Notes under the pieces: model-generated | The model's database searches: none | What the model saw: the letters and a program-made list of their open reading frames with translations, nothing else | Told to the model about the DNA's origin: nothing | Shown here: piece by piece, positions 34,799 to 45,182 of the stretch | How the letters are laid out: the number at the start of each line of letters is the position of its first letter | Position numbering within the stretch: position 1 is the first letter of the stretch | Assembly: GCA_037953625.1 (NCBI GenBank) | Contig: CM075650.1 | Coordinates: 147,651,206-147,715,205 of the forward strand | Direction: 5' to 3' | Source: Crotalaria pallida | Taxonomy: Eukaryota > Streptophyta > Magnoliopsida > Fabales > Fabaceae | Length of the DNA: 64,000 nucleotides | Made by a program: the position numbers and the translations under genes

Positions 34799-35828
34799 GT
34801 CCTTCCGATTTCGGTGCCGCCTGTAAGGCACAAACCCTAATTTGTTGGCCTAAGGGACGATTTCCACTCTTCTGCCGCCGCCGGTTTCAACATGATTCGA
34901 TACCCTGTGAACCCTATTTCTCAATTAGTTGGTGGTCGTGTGGGTGTGAATTTACTTAATGTAACATTTTTATAAAATTGCTTGTTCTTATTCCTCCCTT
35001 GTTTGATTTCATCTAAGTTTAGTACAAGTCACAGATGAATTTGTTGATAAAATTGCTAATCAGATACTAGGCTAGACCCTTCACTAAACACTAGGCTTTG
35101 AGATGATTGATGCATTTTCTGTATATGTTCTGTTTCTATTATGTTTATGTTGATTTTGCCATTTTTGATTTGATTTTTCGGTTATGTGATGATTTTTTTT
35201 AATGTTCTTGGTTGATTTTGCCCTCAATGCCCTGAAAGTTCTAAATGCTATTCTTGGTTTAATGTTCTAAATGATGTTATTGGTTTCTGTTTCTATTATG
35301 TTTATGTTGTTATAAATGTTCTTGGTTTAATGTTCTAAATGTTGTTATATGATGTTCTTGGTTTAATGTTCTCGGTTATCTGAAACTTCTAAATGTTGTT
35401 ATCTAGATTCTAGATTTGGGTGTCTGAAGCATTATACATAATATTGTTATTTTTCTTAACTTGATTCAGGTGATAATGTTGAACAGTTGGTTTTCAAGTT
35501 AAGCATGAAACTGATATGGTTAAAGATGCATATGTGCCTTCCGTAATATATGATGGAGTAGTGAAAGATAAGGTGTAGAAATATTTAGGGATTAAGCGTA
35601 AATGATAGTTGCTTTTATGTGATCATTTGGACTGTTCCTCCTAAGGTCAATTGGTACAATAGCCCGAACTTTAACGTAACTTAAGATTCATATTGCTAGA
35701 ATGAAAATAATTAGATAACCATGAATAATTCAAAATCAACAATACTTGTCATAACGAGAAAACCAAAAAAAAGGATTAAATAACTATTGTGAATCCATTA
35801 TCAATCTTTTAATAATTGAATTCCAAAT
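34799..35828. other. internal non-coding segment of the Mutator-like element
   Basis: It contains imperfect short tandem units around GTTCTTGGTTTAATGTTCTAAATG-like words at about 35240-35410. No protein-coding signal on either strand. Confidence 0.45.
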
Positions 35829-37050
35829 CTACTTCTTCACAAGGTGCTTATACTTTTCCTCAAGCATCTTCCAGATTGCTTGTGCATCTGCCACCACGTT
35901 TTCTTAATTTCGTTGTGTGATTTTAAGACCAACTCCAAAGCAATCTTATACCTATCTTCGTCATCAACCTGCCATGTAATAATATGTAAGTTTTTAAAAT
36001 ATTAAGTACAATTATACTATTATTGATACGCGAAAAGAGCCTTATTACCGTGATTTTATAGCCATTGTCCCATATGCCTTCAAACATCCATTTACATACC
36101 CAAACCCCACAATCATTACTGCAATGAAAACATGCATGATATACTAATATTATTAAATGTATCGAAGTAAAACAAAAATATTATTTAACCTTTTTTTGGT
36201 AATGTCTTACGATCCATTTTGTTGCCGGCCTATGCGAACAGGTTCTACAAGTTCAAAATTGGAAATGAAGATTTTTGGTGTAGGAGAGTCATAGAAGGAT
36301 GGATGGTCAAACATGTCATCTAGAAAAAGTGCCTACAGAAAAATAAACGATGGTAAAAATAGTTTAACATTAATAGAAACTATAGTGAGAGTTGGCAGTA
36401 TACAACACCGTTCTCTTTGCTTGTCTCCTCCTTCTCTCTTGTCCTTCTATGTCAGGATGTGGTGCTGAATCTAGAAGTATGAGCTTCTTTTGCTTTATAC
36501 CCACCACTAGTAGGATCAAATGTGTTTTTTCATGATTAATTGGAACAAAAATCTAAAAATGAATATATCGTGTAAGTCCTTAAAAAAAACTGAAACATTT
36601 AAGAATGAAAACTGAAGAAATTTAAAATAAAGTTTTTGTTTAGACCTTGGGCAACGTGTGAATAATCTTTCCCACAAACCTATTTTAAAAGTTTGTTCTG
36701 ATTGTTTTAGGATCAGTTTGGTACCCCGAACAAAACTGCTGCAAAATATTTAAGCATTGAGTTCTAATGAATATACAATTATTTGCTGTCAAGTATGGGA
36801 AAAAAATTATACTGCGAGTTGTGTTGTGAAGAACCAATGTTCCTTCAAAGACTCCTGATAAGTCATCATGCTAGCTACCATGTTAATGACCTGTACATTT
36901 TACACAGATTGAGCGAACTTGTAATTAGAGTTTTATATGATTAAAAAAAATTAATAGTTAAAGATAAAAAGGAAAAGTAGTGTACATCATCTTTAACTTC
37001 GGTTCCGGGAAGAAGGGTTTTTAAGGTGGCTCTATCACAATAATATGTTT
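35829..37050 (-). pseudogene. ULP1-like (C48) cysteine protease remnant carried by the Mutator-like element
   Basis: Minus-strand exons can be followed by eye. LKTLLPGTEVKDD ends at a GT donor (36985) and continues after AG at 36890 with VINMVASMMTYQESLKEHW. After a further intron comes FCSGYQTDPKTIRTNF, then stops. PINHEKTHLILLVVG with LILLDSAPHPD (about 36440-36550) holds the region of the catalytic His and Asp. NDCGVWVCKWMFEGIWDNGY (about 36050-36120) holds the catalytic Cys. The 3' end reads LEEKYKHLVKK and a TAG at 35829-35831. ULP1-like enzymes cleave SUMO conjugates, and the KIULP class is known in plant Mutator-like elements. A TAA after TIRTNF and frame changes near the 3' end argue for a dead gene. 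Confidence 0.78.
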
Positions 37051-37063
37051 TTACTAGAGAAGA

Positions 37064-37933
37064 TCACCAATGGGAGATTATATTTATTTTTTTTTTTGTA
37101 CGTGCTATCAAAAGCAACAACATCTCCAAAACATTGGTAATCAACCCTACTGGTTTTCCATCAGCCCAAAATAGGTGCCTCGGTTTATTATCCTCTCCGA
37201 CTAGGTACCTTGCATAAAACATAGTATCACTATCTGCCTTGCCTTGTAAATAATCTAAGGCGGCTTTTGAATCCCCGCCTTTAATCATAGCACGCTTCTC
37301 CCGCTCGATACGATTGTACAAATCCTTCTTAATGTAACCAAGACCACCACATCCCCCTTTTTGGGCCATCAAGAACCCCCGTATCTGACAAGTTTTAACA
37401 CCTTGTGAACGCAAGTTATTCACTTGGGCTTTGTCAGCTTCACTCAAACCACGATATTTTGGAATGAATGGCACAAAGTTCGCAGGACATAAGTTATGGT
37501 TGTGAGTCTCAACAAATGACACAACTTTCCAATTCGATGTCCTATAGTCTATGCGTATCCTCAACTTAGCCTTGCATTGCACATGAGTTAAAGGTCGGTG
37601 GCCTATTTTCTTATTCGCAACTAAGCGCTTCGTATTCCTCAAACCCTCCTTGCTACAACAATATTGACGTGCACACATACAACGTTCCTCATCCCTTACT
37701 ATGTCATTTTTCCTCACGGAGAAACCATGAACCTTTGCATAAGCATTATAAAAATTATAAGCAGCAGGTTCACTTGGAAAAACCATACCTTTTATGTCCT
37801 CCGCTGAGAACCCTAAGAGTTTACTTTGTTGCTCAGGTGTCAGTTCTGCAAATTCATCCTCATTATCATCGCGAACATAATTCTCGTCTTCCTTATTAGG
37901 GTTAACATCTGAGGTCTCACAATGATTATCCAT
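37064..37933 (-). pseudogene. FAR1-type DNA-binding domain plus truncated MULE transposase start
   Basis: The frame starts MDNHCETSDVN and has an acidic lead. The FAR1 zinc-binding domain follows from about residue 50 (PSEPAAYNFYNAYAKVHGFS, CSKEGLRN, CKAKLRIRIDYRTSNWKV, ETHNHNL: C..C..H-x-H pattern). A linker and DTMFYARYLVGEDNKPRHLF come next, leading to WADG at the entry of the transposase domain. Just after that, a one-base shift near 37160 hides DYQCFGDVVAFDSTY, the block with the first catalytic Asp, which is readable in the next frame. About 20 residues later the reading turns directly into the ULP1-like sequence, so the rest of the DDE core and the SWIM finger are gone. Confidence 0.82.
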
Positions 37934-38472
37934 CTACGTTAAAGGGACAATACATTAGCACGTCAATACTTGTGCTAATTTATTTTAACCCAAAATCAAA
38001 AACAAGCATATAGTTCAACAATTGTGCACCCGAAAGTTTAGCTAGTAAAAGCAACGATTGTGCATATTCAAAAACACGACATTCATATAGAATTATGCAT
38101 GAAATATTTCACCTCAATTCAATGTACAATATTTAAATGCTAATTACATTATTCAACCACTAAATGGTCATAAATAAATGACTCTAATTACAAGTTATTG
38201 GCACGTCAATACTTATGCTAATTTTTTTAAACAAGTGGAGTAGTTGGAAAATAGAATATGACTGAAAACTTTTAAAATCAACAAAAACATAACAGAGAAA
38301 TTGGAACAACATAAACCCGAAAATCAACTTCAAATAAAATTAACCACAAGAAATGGTACAATATAAACCCTAAGAGGGTGAGTAGGGGAAAAAATATACT
38401 AAGAGGGAATAAAATCGAACCTGGACATGTAGGTCATGTCCAAATGCAATAAAGTCGAAATAGGAATTGTAG
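37934..38472. other. non-coding upstream region of the FAR1-type remnant
   Basis: AT-rich, no frame of interest. TTGGCACGTCAATACTT-type words occur twice (about 37956 and 38199), a short internal duplication. Confidence 0.35.
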
Positions 38473-38570
38473 GAACAAACCTGGACAACAATGGCACCTG
38501 AGAAGCGTCCCTTACAGGTGGCGGTAGCAGAAGAAGCGGGGGAATTCGGGTTCGACGGGAGGAAATAAGC
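38473..38570. repeat. extra partial copy of the inner TIR end
   Basis: AACAAACCTGGACAACAATGGCACC and AGAAGCGTCCCTTACAGG match the inner edge of the right TIR at 39160-39210 in the same orientation, roughly 80% by eye. The element therefore holds three copies of this edge. Confidence 0.6.
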
Positions 38571-39163
38571 AGAGAACAGTTTCGCCGAAAAAGGAGATGA
38601 AGACAAGAGTTAATTAGGCATCACATATGATCGATGTTTTTATAATTCTTCTATGACAGTGATGGTTATTGATTGGCGTGCTTTAATTTATTTAAGTGAT
38701 AGTGAAGGAAGGTGAAGTGAAACTATCAAGCTATTTTTTGGTAACTTAGGACTTCTCGCGTTTTTCTTTTCATATTCTGGTCTTTAGTAATAGTACTACA
38801 TATTCTGACTACTTTGATAATTTTACATTCTTGAAATCAATTGAATACTATTAATTTATGTACAACTTATTATTGTTCGCTCACTTTGAAGATTGGTTTG
38901 GACAAAATATTGACTTAATTAAGAGCTCTACAAAAATATCTTCAATTGACATGAATAGCATGAGCATTAAAAAATATATTACATATATAAAAAAAGAAAA
39001 AATAAAAGTTCAATTCATCGTTCTCAAGATACTGGGGAATCGATAATTATTTTGCTCATCCTTTCAAATTTCAAAAATTCGATTGTAAAAGACCTATTTC
39101 TAAAGAATTTATTTGTGATTGATTTTTTTTAAAAGTTAAAAAATACAGCGAAATCTGAACAAA

Positions 39164-40471
39164 CCTGGAGAGGAATGGCACATTCAGAAGCGTCCTTTAC
39201 AGGCGGCTGCGACGGTGGAGTAGGGTTCGAAGAGAGGACGAATTGGAGGCGGCAACGACGAATTAGGGTTCGTTGGAAAGGGGAAGAGGGTTTTCAATAT
39301 TTGGGGTTCGAAAATGGTATTTGTCATGGACCAGACTCTTGCACCCCCAGATACCGGCAATTCGGCCAAGAAGACCCATAAAGACTCAGTCAAGTGTAAA
39401 CCGGTATACCGGCAATTCGGCAAGGAGGTCCCATAGTGGCCCAACACGATACGAAACCAGCATACCGGCAAACCGGATTGAGGCTTACCAACTGGTAACG
39501 TTGGACATCTGGCCGTTGAGAGGCTATCCGTTGAGGAGGCGTCATAATGAGCATTAACAAATGAAACCGTCGCCATGAAGACAGCCGTTGGCTGGAATCC
39601 CGGATTCCTTATTAATTAACCGGCTTTACACCCCACTCCTACTACTACGCCTATAAAGGCAGGTAAGGGACCAAGGTATGATATTACTGACTCATACAAC
39701 ACCCACGTAAACGACCAGAGTGTGGGTATCTTGGTATTCAAGGTGCCCTCCTTACGTCTGACATCAATAGGTAGAATTGTTGGATACTTGGCCGGATTGT
39801 CCAAGTCCAATAATTCTACAACAGAACAATATTAAAAGAGGAAGAAGGAGAACCTAGGCGTGGTGGCGGCGGAACAACAAGAAGAAGGAGAAGAAGAACG
39901 CGAGCGATAGAAGAACGAGAAGAAGAAGAACATGTGCTGACGATGATGATGATATGATGGAGTTTCGAAAATTATGATGAACAAGAAGATTGACAGCTAA
40001 TTGTAGAAGATGGGCACAGTGAGTGAATGAAAATTAAGTGATTGATGAAGAAGATGATGGCCAATTCGTGGGGTGGGGAGGGGGAGACTGTGGGAGGGTA
40101 GTTGGTCATTGGTTGGGTAGTGTGAGACACTTGTGGGACCATGGGTGGGTATAGAAGTGGAAAAATAATTAATTGTTTAGGGCATTTTAGGTACTTGAAA
40201 ATTAATATTAAAATAAGGTTATTTTAGGTACATGAAAAATAATATCAAAATGGGGGTATTTTGGGTATATAAAAATTAATATTAGATCGGGGCTATTTTG
40301 GGTAAATCAAATTAAAAATAAAAATAATATTTTAGGGATCAAATTGCAAAATTTATAAATCAAAAATATATCTCGTTGACATGACAAAGAACAACACGTA
40401 GCAAATATCTATTGGTCCATGTCAAAAGGGTACCAAAACCCTCTCATCTCATAGGTTCCTAAGCAAAGCCC
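39164..40471. repeat. right TIR of the Mutator-like element, interrupted
   Basis: It is the complement of the left TIR apart from an insertion at 39322-39828. Matching words include GGAGAGGAATGGCAC, TTCAATATTTGGGGTTCG, and at the outer end CATGTCAAAAGGGTACCAAAA. Confidence 0.82.
39322..39828 (-). mobile_element. probable solo LTR inserted in the right TIR
   Basis: The 507-bp segment is absent from the left TIR. It has TG..CA ends (TGTCATGGACC .. CAGAACA) and is flanked by GTATT (39317-39321) and ATATT (39829-39833), a 5-bp duplication with one change. Read on the minus strand it contains CCTTTATAGGCG, a TATA-like word. There is no internal domain and no second LTR, so a solo LTR is the simplest reading. 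Confidence 0.65.
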
Positions 40472-40538
40472 TTTTTCGTATAAGATGATGAGACGGAAGA
40501 CAAAAACACATGTTGCCATGACTGCCTATATGTGGAGA

Positions 40539-41628
40539 CTATTACTTTTTGGTCCCATAAACGATTTTTTGGCCCCCATTTTCAATTTTTATGAATTAAA
40601 ATACCCTTTTATGTGTTACTATTTTCGACTTTCAAGAGTAAAAAAAAAATGTTGACTCTTGAGAGTCGGAAAACTAAACTACATACTATTTTCGACTCTC
40701 AAAAGTCAAAAAAAATTGACTCTTGAGAGTCGGAAAATCCTAGTATACCTTCAGTCGGAAAACTTTTAGCCTTGGGTTCATCTGGAGTGTTAGCAGACCA
40801 TCAGTTTCAAGCTCAATTACAGGAGCATTGTCTGAAAGGGTGAGTTAGAATTTGAAGTTAAGTAGAGGAACAGATATCAGTAATTTTTTTTATGGAAAAC
40901 ATGGTTGGTTAGTGCCCATCAAGTTTATTGTATTATGCTTCTTTACTGTACCTCCCACGATTCTTGTTCTGTGTTTCTTGGTCTTGATTGGGTAGTACCA
41001 CCTTATTTCTGAAATTTTCTTGATACCTCTATCTACTTATGGGGTTTAGTTGCAACAAATTTGATACTTGATAGAATGAAAGTCTCAGGTGCAGCACCTC
41101 AACTTAGGTATGAGTGCCATTGAGGACAAAGTCTTGGGGTGGTTTTCTCTAACAGGGTCTGCATATACTTTGATTTTCCAACTAGCAAGAGTCAAAATTA
41201 TTTTTGACTCTTGAGAGTCGGAAATAGTATGTAGTTTAATTTTCCGACTTTCAAGAGTCAATTTTTTTTTTTGACTCTTGAGTGAAAAATAGTAACACAT
41301 AAAAGGGTGCTTTAGTCCATAAAAATTGAAAATGGGGGCCAAAAAATCGTTTAGGGGGCAAAAAGCAAGAGTTTTACTTTTTGAACCCCGTTGTTTACTC
41401 ACCGGCCCCCATTTTTTCCGCCTTATACAAGGCGGTAGTGTAAATTATCAGTTTTTTAAATGGTAATTTTGTACGTCCGCTTTGTATAAGGTGGAAAAAA
41501 TATGATAATTTTACACTACCGCCTTGTATAAGGCGGAAAAATGTACTTCCGCCTTGTATAAGGCGGAAAAAATGGGGGCCGGTGAGTAAACAACGGGGTT
41601 CAAAAAGTAAAGCTCAAAAGCAAAAGTC
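40539..41628. mobile_element. composite foldback element with 11-bp flanking repeat
   Basis: Both sides carry ATATGTGGAGA (40528-40538 and 41629-41639). The first hairpin (about 40542-41366) has arms with CGATTTTTTGGCCCCCATTTTC and its complement, and sub-repeats of TTGACTCTTGAGAGTCGGAA in both arms. The second hairpin (about 41369-41618) has arms of about 65 bp, containing TTTTTGAACCCCGTTGTTTA and its complement. Its core has the palindromes CCGCCTTATACAAGGCGG and CCGCCTTGTATAAGGCGG. A 9-11 bp duplication suggests a Mutator-type origin. Confidence 0.65.
40750..41180. other. non-repetitive core of the composite foldback, possible captured gene piece
   Basis: Unlike the arms this core looks gene-like. 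A stretch ending TGTCTGAAAGG followed by GTGAGTT resembles an exon and donor, and a T-rich stretch follows. No protein could be recognised from the short frame. Confidence 0.3.
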
Positions 41629-41699
41629 ATATGTGGAGATGATGCTAAATCACTTCCACGTGTTCTGTTCTTCATTTTAGAGTAAGGTTTGTGTATCCA

Positions 41700-42210
41700 A
41701 TCTTCCACACGTGAGCCGAGTTTGGACTTCCTCTTGCTCGAATTATAAGCAACAAAAAACATATTTATCTTGGTTTAAAATTTAAGCAAAATTAACTAAC
41801 TTTATTTAATTTTGTTTCATTTTCAATGTCACTTTCTTAAAACATCTCTAGAAAATTGTTATATTATTTAATTTTTGTTTCATTCTCAATAGTACTTTCC
41901 TAAAATACCTCTATTTTGTTTATAAATTTGAGAAAATTAAATACAATTAACTAACCTCCTTAATAAGCGTAAAAAATCGTTAGATTTACTTATAATTCGA
42001 GTTGGAGGGAGTACCTCCCTCCGTCCTTATATATAAGACTCTTTTGACATTTTTATTTTGTTTCTATTTATAAAACCTTATACCAATTTTTAATGATCAT
42101 TAATTACTTTTTTCTACAAATACCTCTATTTATTTAACATTTTTTAAATTCCTAATAATATTAATAAGGATAATTTTGAAAATACATATCAAAAGTTCAC
42201 ATTTCCAATA
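41700..42210. repeat. two adjacent MITE-like units, also present near 56330-56740
   Basis: The first unit ends CGAGTTGGAGGGAGTA at about 42015. It shares internal text with 62770-63051 (ATAAGCAAAAAACATAT-like start, CCTAAAATACCTCTATTTT). The second starts CTCCCTCCGTCCTTATATATAA at about 42016 and contains TTTATAAAACCTTATACCAA and CTAATAATATTAATAA. Degenerate versions of both lie in the same order upstream of the ILR1-like gene. I infer that they are part of the duplication that gave the pseudogene copy. Confidence 0.55.
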
Positions 42211-42949
42211 CAATTAACTAAATTAATCAATTTTTTTAATGACGTGAAATCTCCCGAAGACTACCCAACGAAAATATTATCTTTGCTATATAAGCAATAT
42301 AGCTCAGTGCAGTGTGTGTGTCTATATATATATATATATATAATGAAGAAAAATGATAGCCTTTTGGCTATTCAACTATTTAAGACAAATATTTGTACAT
42401 ATATGCAAGTCGTTACAAGAAGAATTCTTTATGAGAGTAAGAGAGTAGAAGGATATTGTCTGGTGTTATTAGAGTTAACGTAATTTTTGTTGTTTTTGAG
42501 TCTGAATATTATTCTGGAAGATCTTTTTAAATTCAGAGGGAGTTTCGTATATAAGGTGAAATAATCCTTAAGAACGGTGTATTTATACATGTCTTAGACT
42601 ATAAACTTATGGAAATGCTAATAAGTGCCCATATGGCACTAGTTAAGCATCCAAATGCAATTAAATGGTGTTAGAAAATGTGTTTTTTTTATAGATTCTC
42701 GAAAGATGAAGTATAATGAATTTATGATTAAATTTTCTTTTCTAGTAATCTTAACAAGTAGCCTTAGCAATACCCATAAACTTATTATATTGATCCTCAT
42801 TTCTTCTCTATGTTTTCTATTTAATTTATTTATTTATTTTACACGTTTAACTTATTTATTTAAGGAACCAATTTTTCTAACAATTTTTATCATCAATTTG
42901 ACTACTTTTATTTTGAAGAATAAGAACATTTTATTATAAAGAGCAATGA
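42211..42949. other. AT-rich non-coding stretch
   Basis: It includes a short (TA)n run at about 42325-42343. The pseudogene's exon 1 would be expected somewhere here or further right, but I cannot find it. Confidence 0.35.
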
Positions 42950-43095
42950 TAAATCAACGTACAAAATCAACCGACAAATCAACTTATACCACAAAAATGT
43001 GACATATGTCACTTATTAACTAATTAATAAGAAACAAGCAACATGTGTCACTTTTTATGTGGTGTAGGCTGATTTGTAGTTCATTCAATCATTTT
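42950..43095. mobile_element. small foldback MITE
   Basis: Near-palindromic: ATAAATCAAC .. CGACAAATCAAC .. TATACCAC on the left pairs with GTGGTGTAGGCTGATTTG on the right. A relative with the same words lies at 63424-63575. Confidence 0.55.
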
Positions 43096-43149
43096 TCTAT
43101 TATAAAGGCTCTAACATGAGTATACTTAGGCAAAACATAGTTTGTTAAC

Positions 43150-43840
43150 AGGAGGTCCATTGGTGTTGTGGAAATTCTAGGAATTTAAAGAAAAACTCGA
43201 AGAATCTCAAGTAATAGAAAGCTCAATGAAGAGAATGAGCTTCGAGATTTATTTCACTAGAAAGAGACAAGTTTACAAAGAAGTGAATGATTTATCAAAA
43301 AATGAATTGGATGGTTTGCTTCTAAGCCACACAATCATATATAACTAGCTAGAACTTGACTAAATGAAATTGGCGGGAAAAACGATTATATTAGTTATAG
43401 CTAATAACAACTATAACTAATAATAACTACTCCTTCCTAGGCATAGAACTTAGGGGCTAATTTTACATTCTTCCTAGCAGCAATTAAGGTTTGTTTGTAG
43501 GAGTGAATTTTCAAATAAACTAGATCTCCTACTTTGAATTCCCTATACATTTAATTCCATTCTATGTCAAAGTTCCACACAATGTCTCCTAATGTTATCA
43601 ACCACTCAATACCAAGCACCATATCAAAACATCCCAATATAATGGTATGAGCATCATCTCATATTATGCAGAATCCATCTAAATTGTTTCACCATAGAAT
43701 CAATTCTCAGTTTATTGCCATCAGCTACTATAACTTGTGATGGAGTCATTGCAGAAATTTTACACCCTAACTTCTTAGCAGTGTTCAGTGTTCAGATCCA
43801 AGAAGTAATGTGCACTACCACCATCTATCAGAATATGCAG
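43150..43840 (-). pseudogene. gypsy remnant: protease, integrase tail and 3' LTR
   Basis: On the minus strand from 43840 downward: a retropepsin-like LIDGGSAHYFLD, degraded text with MVLGIEWL-like content, then VGDLVYLKIHSYKQTL, a typical integrase tail (about 43480-43540). This is followed by an LTR fragment (43150-43440) whose complement matches 45870-46180 at about 88% by eye. Most of pol is deleted. It is one end of an element whose other end now lies in the opposite orientation at 45818-46940. Confidence 0.68.
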
Positions 43841-44435
43841 TAGGGGTGTAAGTGGGTCAGAATTAACTCGCGAACCCAATGAACCCAACCCAACCCAACT
43901 CATATTTGACGGGTTGGGTCGATTTAACGGGTTGGGTTGATTTTTTATTTTGTAACCCAATCAAGTATGGGTTGGGTCAGAGGTTTATTATCTTAAAAAC
44001 CGATTAACCCAACCCAACCCACTAATATAAATATATTTTATTTATTTATTTATTTATTTCTAACATATTTTATGCTTAATTTATCATAATTTGATGAAAA
44101 ATTGTGTAACTGTATAGCTTATGGATAATATGGTTCATAATTATGTAATTTGGTTTATTTGGATAATATTTAATTACTTATTTATGTGATTTTTGTTCTA
44201 TTTTTAATTTTATTTTTATATTTACTTAGATTTTTTTAGTTTTTATTTTATAAAAATAAAAATACATAAACTCAATCACCCAACCCAACCCAACCCGAAT
44301 TTTCATGGGGTGGATTGGGTCGGTTTTAACACTCAAATTAAGAATAACCCAACCCAACCCAACCCAATTTATTTTGGTTGGGTTGGGTGTTAAACCTCAT
44401 CAAAACCCAACCCAACTCGACCCGTTACACCCCTA
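43841..44435. mobile_element. hAT-like MITE rich in AACCC repeats
   Basis: Terminal TAGGGGTGTAA pairs with TTACACCCCTA at the right end. The sub-terminal parts are runs of CCCAACCCAACCC and GGGTTGGGTTGG. The core is AT-rich with (TTTA)n. The ends resemble hAT MITEs, but the flanking 8-mers do not match cleanly. It sits just upstream of the protease of the gypsy remnant. Confidence 0.65.
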
Positions 44436-44870
44436 ATGATACCTTAGCCCTTGCATGGGACTGATATTTATAGGATCAGGGAAGTTCCCTAGCATAATGT
44501 ATTCTCTATATCTGAGAGGGATCTTTGTGTGATCTTATCTTCAATGGAGATAAGCGGTCATCTTCTATTATTCTGGATAATCTGAGATGATCAGTGGTCA
44601 ATCCCTTGTAAAGTTTTGTAAAGTTTCCTTATCTTTTGGAGATTAAGCGATGCGAATAAGTCTCATTCTTCAACCTGGACTTTGTTCGAGCTCTTCTGTG
44701 ATCTATCCGAGCTTGTGGTCTTCTGTCATGAGTAATCCGAGTTCGGACCACCTCATCAGGGTTCTTCATTAGGTCGCAATAGGTCTCCTAGGATCCTTTC
44801 AAAGGATAAATGTCTTTAGCCAATGACAGGTGCGGAATAAAAATATCTGCTTTCTTCTACAGCAAGATCT
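44436..44870 (-). repeat. LTR-like fragment with TATA box
   Basis: Read on the minus strand it has a CCTATAAATATCAGTCCCATG promoter-like stretch near its end, and no coding sequence. It is probably the U3/R part of an LTR. The partner was not found in the window. Confidence 0.4.
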
Positions 44871-45182
44871 TGTCATGCAAAAAATTCTACATGAGAGGAT
44901 CCATTCCCCTGTAACTCCAGTTCTTACATGACTATGATTCAATCAACAAATAGTAAAGGGGTTTCACCTTTGAAAGCCACCTTGTACATATCTAAATTTT
45001 ATAGATGGAGCTGACCCAATAATTCATTCGGAACTACACCACCTCCATGTATATATCAAGAGAAACTAACCAGAGTGGACTTTTGGATTCTTTCAACTAA
45101 TGGACCTTTATATTGAAATCACAAGCATGCTACCTAAGAGTGCCAGATGATGCAAAAATTTAGATTTTTCCTAACACATAAG
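44871..45182 (-). other. unassigned, possibly retroelement-derived
   Basis: A short minus-strand reading VPNELLGQLHL .. LDMYKVAFKGETPLLFV (about 44925-45055) looks like degraded retroelement coding sequence, but I cannot place it. Confidence 0.3.

Larger units (their letters stand above)
33947..40471 (-). mobile_element. Mutator-like element with long TIRs, FAR1-type and ULP1-like remnants
   Basis: This 6.5-kb element is bounded by a perfect 9-bp duplication TTTTTCGTA (33938-33946 and 40472-40480), the Mutator hallmark. Ends read GGATTTTACTTCGGAA on the left and, reverse-complemented, GGGCTTTGCTTAGGAA on the right. The TIRs run about 850 bp on the left (33947-34798) and about 800 bp on the right (39164-40471 without an insertion). 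Inside on the minus strand are a FAR1-type segment (37064-37933) and a ULP1-like segment (35829-37050). The DDE catalytic core is missing after its first Asp block, so this copy is not autonomous. Confidence 0.88.

Noticed and set aside
43841..44435. Interstitial telomere repeat
   Set aside because: The unit is CCCAAC and GGGTTG, not the plant TTTAGGG, and it lies within MITE termini.
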